Of a stretch of 64,000 bases of DNA, positions 56,303 through 64,000 are shown one piece after another. The notes under the pieces are model-generated. The model did not search any database. It worked only from the letters and a program-made list of their open reading frames with translations, and was not told where the DNA came from. Source of the stretch: Mercurialis annua (lineage: Eukaryota; Streptophyta; Magnoliopsida; Malpighiales; Euphorbiaceae); contig NC_065576.1 in assembly GCF_937616625.2 (NCBI RefSeq), positions 31,832,628 through 31,896,627 on the forward strand, read 5' to 3'. Numbering within the stretch: the first letter of the stretch is position 1; every line of letters begins with the position of its first letter. Position numbers and translations under genes: made by a program.

Positions 56303-57299
56303 TGTTGGACCCTTGTCCTGTTAAACTCCTTTGTTTTGACTTTGACAATCAACTATGAGTGATCTTATCTTGTTTATTAGTGTATAGGAACTCATAGGAA
56401 CAATCAGATGTCAATTCAGAGCTCTCTAGCGAAAATTGAGTTTTTAAGTAGCAAGCTGTCCTATAGCATATCTCGCCTGTGATGAAAAGTCCATCTTGGG
56501 GAAGATATATATCACGGGGGAGATACAAATATCACGGGGGAGATATTCGAGCTGACAAAACCCTAGTCGACCGTTGGAACGAATCACGGGCATGACGAAT
56601 ACATCTCGAGCGCGATAAATGAGACCGTTGAAGATCCAACAGATATATTTTTGAAGATCCAATGAAGCGTTGACATGTGGCACTAGCCGTTGAAGGTTTT
56701 TGGCCTATTCAAATATCTCGCCCGTGATATTTCCATCTCGTGGGAGATATTTTTGCTGAGAGTAAAATTTGTTTTGTTTGTTAGTGCTTTGTTTGGGGAT
56801 TGCTTTGGGTATAAATATAAACCCATTTGCAATGTTTCAAGGTTAATGATTTCCAAACTTTGAAACCACAAACACACAACTTTAAATTACATTTGTTTTG
56901 TTGTAGTTTTTGAGTAAGCTTGTAAACTTCTAAATCATTGTGGGTTCTTGATTAGCCTTAGAAAATCAAGTGTGAGTTAGAGTTTAGCTTTGAGAAAACT
57001 CAACCCTTGTAAGTTAGAGATTAGCTTTGGAAAATTTCATAGTTGGTGTTTAGCTAAAAAACACTAAGTTTGGAGTTAGCTTAGAAAAGTCTTTGTGAAT
57101 TCCTTTTAATGGATTCTAAATCTCAATCTTTGATTGATAGTGGAGTAGGATCTATTTGTGATCTGAACCACTCTAAATCTCTTGTGTCAATACTTTATCC
57201 CTTAAACTCTTTCTAATTTCTATAATCCACATTTAAAGAGTTTAATCTTTCGATTAACTTTCAAAAACCACGGTTTGCCATACCCCATAGGGTCTTTCA
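56303..57299 (+). repeat. 3' LTR of Copia copy B
   Basis: 997 bases, TGTTGGACCC to GGGTCTTTCA. It holds degenerate ATCTCGCCCGTGAT/ATCACGGG motifs at 56465-56760. TATAAATA is near 56809. It is followed by CTCTT and not by a primer site, as expected for a 3' LTR. Confidence 0.92.
56809..56816 (+). promoter_or_regulatory. TATA box of Copia LTR
   Basis: TATAAATA about 506 bases into the LTR, conserved in copy A. The motif array lies upstream of it. Confidence 0.5.
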
Positions 57300-58587
57300 C
57301 TCTTGGGCGTCGTTCTTCGGGCTTGACGGGGGACTTTCCGGGGGCGATTTCGAGGTGTTTTCGCCTAGTAACCCGAGGTGTTTTCCGACCGAACCTAAAA
57401 TATTTTAAATAAATGTTTTAAACCAAGTTAGATATTTAAAACGAGGTTTTAAAAGTAAAATAAAACGTTTATAGCGGACTTTAAAAGAGTTAAAGTCGAC
57501 GTTTAAACGGTTTAAAGATTTAGCAATCGGTTTTGCTAAATACCTAGTATATGACTGAGAATTGTTTTGACAATTAACTCTATACTTTAAATGGTTTCCT
57601 TTAGGTATTGCTATTCTTAACATAACTTCTAGAGAAAAGTTTGAACGTTTTCTCAAAACGAGAATTTATAATATGGTTTTAACAGAAAAGAGACCATAAG
57701 TGTTACGTGTTTACATTATAATATGTTTGACCTAGAACTAGGTTTCCAAACCTAGAAATTATATAGAAAACATATATTGATGTGTTTATCCTGTTTGCTT
57801 TGTGTGTTTAGTCCGACCAACTAGCCAACAGTCTGACCACGACCACAGGATTCTAACACACATACCACAGGAATAAGTATCAGACCTAGCGGTGTTTGTT
57901 AGTTCATTTGTTTACTTTTGAATATTAGTATTCAATTTTTTTTTAAATCCAGAAATCGCACTAAGTATGAAACTTAGACAAGGATGATCCACTGAAACGA
58001 GCTATCTATTAGGAAACAATAGGATTGTGTGATCACCGGTGCTAATGAACTAGATGAGAGATAAACATTATAAGCATATATATTGAGGTTAGGTTGTGAA
58101 GCCAAATGCTTGCAAAGCGGCTTAAACCTAACGGGTAGTCCTGAGGTGGCAGTGACTTAAGTTCCGGCCTAGCAACCCTATACAGAGTTAAGGTGGTTGT
58201 GATACATACGTATACAGCTCATCCTGTATTAAGCAAGAGTTGAGCATATGCTATTAATGATAGCACTATAACTTAACAGGACTAGGGTTTCATTTGGATC
58301 GAGGGCTGGTAATATTTTGATATACGATATTTTACCTATATGGTATTTAATTGTAAACCTATCTACTCACTCAGAAATATTTAGATTTCTGACTCCGTTG
58401 TTGTTTATCATTTACAGGTACTTAGTTTCGGGTCTGGTCGAGCTTCCATCCTTCTCTGTCAGGGAAGCTTTTTCTTGTTGATATGTAAATAATACTTTAA
58501 ACTCTTAACTGCTGTAGTAGTGTGTATAGGAGTGCTATGCCAGTGGCCAAGTCAGTGTTCCCCTGTTGATATACTCTGATAGGAACC
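57300..58587 (+). repeat. Chromovirus-type LTR, second family member, main part
   Basis: Phrases such as AATAGGATTGTGTGATCACC and CTACTCACTCAGAAAT are the reverse complements of phrases in the 15512-24888 LTRs, so this is a related LTR in plus orientation. No primer site follows. The right end is probably cut by the Tat element starting near 58588. No gene is visible. Confidence 0.6.
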
Positions 58588-59096
58588 TGACATTGTTTAT
58601 ACGTACTAGGTGGCTACTTGATACCGACCTAAGAATATCCGAACTCCAAGCATCGCCTAGGAAACGCTATACTCGCCCACTAAGCACCCGAAAGGACCAT
58701 CGCGCAGATGTGATACAAATATCGCGCATTTCGGCCTTAATCAGACTCCGCCCGATCGGATATCAAGCTTACCTCGTCCACTTCGTTCCCTTATATCCAC
58801 TACCCGGGATAATCGAAGAACGTGCCTTAACCATCATCAGAAGTCGTGGGACAAACCCACGATTCACCAGATGACAACTGCCATAAACTCACTATAAAAG
58901 GAAGCCGCAGAATGTTGAGAAAGGTACGCAGAAAATAGACTTAAACACTTCAACACTCACTTACTCACAAAAAACCCTTATTGACTTAAGCATCGGAGCG
59001 GCTTCCAGGCTAAACCAGCCTGAGGCCCTTTGAGCTTACATCTGTTGTTTGTGCAGGAAAACAGTACGGGCGACCCTTGCAGATCGACCTGTATCA
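58588..59096 (+). repeat. 5' LTR of Tat-lineage element
   Basis: The end (GTATCA before the primer site) is clear. The start is inferred from TGACATTG at 58588 and could be a few bases different. The partner LTR is outside the window. Confidence 0.65.
58893..58899 (+). promoter_or_regulatory. TATA box of Tat LTR
   Basis: TATAAAA within CACTATAAAAGGAAG, about 200 bases before the LTR end. Confidence 0.6.
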
Positions 59097-59097
59097 T

Positions 59098-59115
59098 TTG
59101 GTGCGGTGAACGTGG
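59098..59115 (+). other. Primer-binding site of Tat-lineage element, degenerate
   Basis: TTGGTGCGGTGAACGTGG follows the LTR directly. It resembles the TTGGCGCCGTCTGTGGG site common in Tat elements but differs at several bases. Confidence 0.5.
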
Positions 59116-59164
59116 AACTTATTAGTTTCGTCGTTCCTTATTTTTCAGACTTTGCTTTTCCAGA

Positions 59165-60951
59165 ATGGATCCCCCGGGAGATGATATCCCGCCAGCCACC
59201 AACAGAGGAGACGGGGAAACAGAACCGCCGGCCCTAAATCTGTTTCCCCCAGGCAGTGAAGAAGGAGAAACCAGTGATCCTCAGGCAATAAGACAGACGG
59301 CACCTCCAATTACCGGAACGCCAAATGAAGAGCCAATCAGCAGTAAGGCGATGTTCAAAGCTTTCCTGGAGATCGCCAGTTTACTCAAAGACATCAAACA
59401 GACAGTATCGCTGCAATCGCAAGAGCTCAAATCAACAAAATTATCCGCAGAGAAGTCGACGTCATCCTTTGATAAGGGAAAGGAACCGCTCGGACTAGAA
59501 AAGACGCCGGACAACTCTGCCCAGAGACAAAACGCCCCCATAACAATCCCGGACGAGGAACGGTGGATGGAAGAACAACACGCTCCCAAGGATAGAGAAG
59601 AACGTTTGGAGGAAAAAGTACGTCAGGTCATGAGCAGGCTCGGGATAAGATGCGAAGACGTAGATATCTCCCTTCGGAGTGATTCACCCCTTGCAGATTT
59701 CATCATCTCTCACGAGTTCCCTGCAAAATTCAAATATCCTCCAAATTTGGAATCTTATGATGGGACCGGTTGCCCCAAGAGCCATGTGCATAAATTCCAA
59801 GCAGTAATCAATGTTCAGACAAACCTGGATCATGTATTGTGCAAACTTTTTCCCACTACCCTGAAAGGTCTGGCACAGGAATGGTACCAAAGCTTGAAGC
59901 CGGGCTCGATACAAACATTCAAGCAATTCTCAGGGTTATTTCAGGCCAGATTCGTAGCATGCATCCCTCAAAAGAAGTTGTCCACGGACCTGCTAGCCAT
60001 CATGCAAAGAGACGGAGAGACACTCAGGAAATATATAGAAAGGTTCAACAAGGAGGCGTGCAGATAGAAGAACTGAGTCAGGAGATCGCCTATACAGCAT
60101 TACTCAACGGGACCACTAATTCAGACCTGAGAAAAGAGTTGCTGGCTAAATCACCAAAATCGTTTACTACGTTGATGACCATCGCACATACACAAATCCG
60201 AGTGGATGACGGACAGAGAGAGATAGAGAACCGGCACGGAAGGACGGAATAACGAACATTCTCAGAAAGAAGGAATGGGGATAGATCGCCCATAGGAAAA
60301 AGGTTCGGGGAAAAAGGTAGCGACCGTTTCAGAAATAAGAGAAAAACGGACGAGGACAGGCGATACACCCCCCTAAACACAACCAGAACCAATGTATTAT
60401 TTTGGGTGAAAGACAACCGGGAGAAGGTCAGGTGGCCAAGAAAAATGAATGCCGCATCAGCCAGCAAGAGGGACAACAGCAAATACTGTGAATTCCACAG
60501 AGATAACAGCCACACCACAGATGAATGCTGGCACCTGAAGGAAGAAATAGAGAAATTAATAGAAAGAGGCTCCCTTTACCAGTTCGTGAAAAGGGACGCC
60601 GAAACCAGGGAAATGGAAGCAGAAAGAAAGAAAGAAAGAAAAGAAGAGACCACCAGAAGACCTAGGCCGGACCCAGCAGGCGTGGTCAACGTAATAATGG
60701 GCGGATCAACCGGAGGAGACAGCAACACCAGAAGAAAGAAAGCGGCTAGGACGGTCTATTCTGTCAGCCCAAGTGCACCAGAAGCAAAGAAGTTTGGAAG
60801 CATATCTTTTTCAGAAGGTGATAGCCATGGCTTATCACTCCCCCACGAAGACGCCCTGGTTGTCAAGGGGCGACTAAACAATTTCGAAGTATCTCGGATG
60901 CTCGTAAACACGGGAAGTTCGGTCAACATGATCACGATGGAGGTGTTTTGA
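59165..60951 (+). pseudogene. gag-pro: Tat gag and protease, frameshifted
   Basis: Gag starts at the ATG at 59165, soon after the primer site, and is open for 300 codons. It has a Pro/Glu-rich N-terminus and a capsid region from about codon 170 (FKYPPNLESYDGTG, WYQSLKPGSI, LLAIMQRDGETLRKYIERF). A frameshift near 60060 moves to the next frame, which continues with IEELSQEIAYTALL. Its stop at 60250 breaks a basic region. From 60406 the frame is open again: zinc-binding CEFHRDNSHTTDECW near 60490-60535, then the protease MLVNTGSSVNMI near 60900. The catalytic Asp is Asn here. A stop at 60949 precedes pol. Confidence 0.85.
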
Positions 60952-63900
60952 AGGATCGGACTAAAGAAGGAAAGTTTGACACGAGTATCCACTCCATTGG
61001 TAGGACTCGGAGGCAAATCTGTACAGGTGGAAGGATCATTAGAGATAAGTATCCAACTGGGGGATGGAGAGATCTATAAAGAAGTCCGAGCGGAATTCAT
61101 GGTAGTCAATATGGACTTCGCCTACAACGCAATTCTGGGAAGGTCACTACTACACGACACGTGCGCATCCATTTGCGTGAGGTACTTACTGATGAAAATC
61201 CCGACCATGGAAGGCGATGCGGAAGTCAGAGGATGTCAAAAATCAGCAAGAGAGGCATACTTTACGGCTCTCAAAAAGGTTCACGTAACTTTGCCGGTGT
61301 TAACAATGGAACCTCCAGAAAGGACAGAGAAGGCAGAACATTATGGGCGAACTACGAAGATAGAACTATCCCCAGGAAAAGAGATAGTGGTCGGAGACGA
61401 GCTGGAGGAAGGGATCAAGCGGTCTCTGACAGAAAATCTCAGAGCACTGGGAGACTCCTTTGCCTGGACAACAGACGAACTAATCGGAGTAAACCCGGAT
61501 GTCATATGCCATCGGTTAAACATAGCGGCCTACTCAAAGCCCGTGGTACAAAAGAAAAGAAGACACTCACCCGAAAAACAGCTAGCCATCGCAGAAGAAA
61601 TCGCCAAGTTGAAGGAAGCAAACGTGATCAAAGATGCTTATTACCCAAAATGGGTGGCCAACGTGGTAATGGTGAAAAAGTCCAACGGCACTTATCGAAT
61701 GTGTGTAGACTTCACAGATCTAAACAAGGCATGTCCTAAAGACAGTTTCCCATTGCCAAGCATCGATCAATTAGTGGACTCCACGGCGGGCCACGCCCTA
61801 TATGCGTTCCTGGACGCCAAAGCAGGATACCATCAAATACCCATGGCATCAGAAGACCAGGAAAAAACGGCTTTCGTAATGGACCAGGGGTTATTTTGTT
61901 ACAAGATGATGCCATTTGGCCTAAAAAACGCAGGAGCCACATATCAGCGGTTGGTGAACTTCATATTCAGAGATCAGATCGGAAAACACATGGAAGTTTA
62001 TGTGGATGACATGATTATTAAGAGCGTCAGGACTGAAGACCATCCAGCGGATGTGAAGGTAGTCTTAGAAACGCTGAAAAGATACCAATTAAAGCTAAAT
62101 CCGGAGAAGTGTGTATTTGGAGTACCAGCAGGAAAATTCTTGGGATACATGGTCTCCCAGCGTGGGATTGAAGCCAACCCAGATAAAATTGAAGCAGTCC
62201 TGAAAATGGCACCACCCCGGACCATACACGAAGTCCAGAAACTCAACGGCCGGATCACGGCCCTAGGTCGATTCATGTCTTGCTCGGCGAAACGATGCTT
62301 GCCTTTCTTCAAAACCCTGAAGCAGATCAAGAACTTCACATGGAAAGCAGAATGCCAACAGGCGTTCGAGGAATTGAAAAGCTTCCTCTCGTCACCCCCA
62401 CTCTTGGCGAGACCAGATCCGGGCGACGTGTTATATTTATATATCTCTTGCTCTGACGAAACAATAGCAGGAGTATTGGTATCGGAAAAAGAAGGAGAAC
62501 AATACCCGATCTACTACATTAGCAAAGTGCTCAGAGATGCAGAGCTAAGATACCCAAAGTTGGAAAAGCTGGCGCTATGTGTATACACCGCCACCATCAA
62601 GCTCCGACATTACTTCGAAGGACACCAAGTCATTGTACGGACCGACCAACCATTACGAAAAATCCTCCAGAAGGCAGAGACAAGTGGACGCATAGCAGAA
62701 TGGGCTGTCAAAATAGGAAGCTTGGGCGTTATCTATGAAGCTCGGAAAGCATTGAAGGCTCAAGCACTAGCCGACTTCTTCGCAGAATTAACATTCAAGG
62801 AACCCATGGAGAACAAAACGACTCCCTGGGAGATACACGTCGATGGATCAGTTTGCGGAGAAGGAGCGGGTATCGGTGTCGTGCTCAAAGGACCAGGGAG
62901 AGTCCAAATGGAATACTCAGCAAGATTCAAATTTCCAGCTTCCAACAATGTTGCGGAATATGAGGCGCTGATAACAGGGTTGCAATTGTGCGAGGAACTC
63001 AATATCTCCGAAGTCCAGATCTATAGTGATTCACAACTGGTCGTGAACCAAGTCTCAGGGAACTTCGAGGTAAAAGAAGCTACACTGAAGAAATACGCCA
63101 AGCAAGCCAAAACCTTCTTTGTCAATAATGGGCGATCTTGGTCGTTACAGCAAATACCTAGAGCAATGAATGGAAGATCAGACGAATTGGCAAAGTGGGC
63201 AGCAACAAAGAATTACGATTCAATGAGAAACATCCCTCATGAAATCAAACGACAGCCTAGCTTCCAAGAAGAAATTGAAGAAGGCGAAGTACTGATGGTA
63301 GAAGGAGAAGAAACCTGGATGACTCCCCTCACAGTATATTTAGCTAATGGAATACTCCCTGAGGATAGAAAGGAAGCCAAAAGAATAGTGATACTATCAT
63401 CAAAGTTCGGAATATACAATGGCCAGCTGTACAAACGGTCATTCACCCATCCCTGGCTAAGGTGTGTGAACAAAGAAGAAGGAGAGTACATCATGAAAGA
63501 ATTACATGAGGGGACTTGCGGAGCACATGATGGAGCATCAACACTGGTCAAGAAAGCCCTGTTACAAGGCTATTATTGGCCCACAATGAAAGAACAAGCT
63601 ACAACGCTAGTAAGAGGATGCTGGCCTTGCCAGCAACATGCTTTGATACCAAGAAAGCAAGCTTCAGAAATGAAACCGATCGGCAGTGCATGGCCCTTCG
63701 CCCAGTGGGGTATGGATATCCTAGGACCTCTCCCTTTGGCCACAGGACAGCGGAAGTTCCTAGTAGTGGCAATCGACCACTTCACTAAGTGGATAGAAGC
63801 AGAACCACTGGCAAAAATCACCCAGCAACGCATAACTAACTTTTTCTTTAGATCTATCTTGTGCAGGTTTGGAATACCGAAGGTGCTAATCACAGACAAT

Positions 63901-64000
63901 GGAAAGCAATTCGACTCAGCGAAATTCAGAAAGTTCTGTGCCGAATATCAAATCAATTTGAGGTTCATCTCGGTTTACCATCCACAATCAAATGGGCAAA
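60952..64000 (+). CDS. pol: Tat pol: protease end, RT, two RNases H, integrase (open at window edge)
   Basis: An uninterrupted frame of 1016 codons, without its own ATG because it continues gag-pro after the TGA at 60949. The protease end has AILGRSLL (61130). RT (about 61600-62230) has MCVDFTDLNKACPKD, LDAKAGYHQI, MPFGLKNAGATYQR and the catalytic YVDD. The first RNase H (about 62380-62690) lacks the usual first Asp (LYISCSDETIAG), common in Tat. The second RNase H (about 62815-63210) has HVDGS, EYEAL, IYSDSQLV and SDELAKWA, so its acidic residues are intact. The integrase zinc region has H, H and CWPC near 63500-63630. The core begins GMDILGP and ITDNGKQF. The window ends at HPQSNGQ, just before the catalytic Glu. 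Confidence 0.92.

Larger units (their letters stand above)
54962..57299 (+). mobile_element. Polymerase-less Copia element, copy B, 5'-truncated
   Basis: This is a plus-strand copy of the same family as copy A. It starts inside gag (match to copy A near 14020) and runs through gag, the 3' non-coding part, the polypurine tract (56289-56301) and one LTR. The 5' LTR, primer site and gag N-terminus are missing. As in copy A, gag is followed directly by the 3' region without pol. Confidence 0.88.
58588..64000 (+). mobile_element. Tat-lineage Ty3/Gypsy element, right part outside window
   Basis: LTR of about 509 bases, primer site, gag with one frameshift and stops, then a pol frame open to the window edge. 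It has a second, plant-type RNase H between the Gypsy RNase H and integrase, which defines the Tat clade. It is the least decayed autonomous-type coding region in the window. Confidence 0.9.

Noticed and set aside
56303..57299. Solo LTR of the Copia family
   Set aside because: Polypurine tract and collinear internal sequence directly precede it, so it is the 3' LTR of a truncated element.
58588..59096. Chromovirus LTR end followed by its own internal region
   Set aside because: No tRNA-iMet primer site follows. The next primer-like site and gag are of Tat type.
61161..61739. 192-codon plus-strand frame rich in Arg/Gly/Ser
   Set aside because: It overlaps the long true Tat pol frame in another phase, which carries the protease and RT motifs.

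Overview
This window is nuclear DNA from a flowering plant, most likely a eudicot. It is AT-rich and holds one intron-containing host gene, a homologue of the nuclear AAA-ATPase CDC48C (animal NVL, yeast Rix7). Around that gene lies a dense nest of transposable elements from plant lineages: Athila, Tat and chromovirus Ty3/Gypsy, Ty1/Copia, an L1-like LINE, CACTA, hAT, Mutator-type and Tourist-type elements. The sequence does not fix the species.

Left part (1-25671). An Athila-lineage Ty3 element on the + strand (1-12304, left LTR cut by the window edge) sits inside the 3' LTR of a minus-strand Copia element. That Copia element has LTRs, primer site, gag and polypurine tract but no polymerase. 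Its other LTR is split by a full-length minus-strand chromovirus (15512-24888) flanked by the exact 5-bp duplication CTAAC. All coding regions in these three elements are broken by stops and frameshifts.

Middle (25672-34566). An AT-rich degenerate tandem array (about 26.6-28.4 kb) is followed by a very large inverted repeat (28971-33745). Its two arms, each about 2 kb, carry diverged, broken copies of a DUF1985-like domain, known mainly from Mutator-type elements that also carry Ulp1-like protease genes. Each arm has since received a different MITE. A scrap of LINE follows.

Host gene (34567-43365, minus strand). Ten exons give an 832-residue CDC48C/NVL-type protein with two AAA modules. Intron 4 needs a GC donor. 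Intron 5 is 4.2 kb, full of small transposons, and cuts the second Walker B motif at a codon boundary.

Right part (43366-64000). An old L1-like LINE (about 43.7-52.9 kb) is split by a 4.3-kb block that contains a non-autonomous CACTA element with a TAT duplication, and by an 877-bp GT-AG intron-like block. Two long-TIR MITEs follow. Next comes an LTR of a second chromovirus related to the first, interrupted by a 5'-truncated second copy of the polymerase-less Copia family. The window ends inside a Tat-lineage Ty3 element whose pol frame is still open for more than 1000 codons.

Nothing here works as an operon. The host gene is one transcription unit. The remaining coding sequence belongs to mobile elements, and the nesting gives a relative order of insertion.
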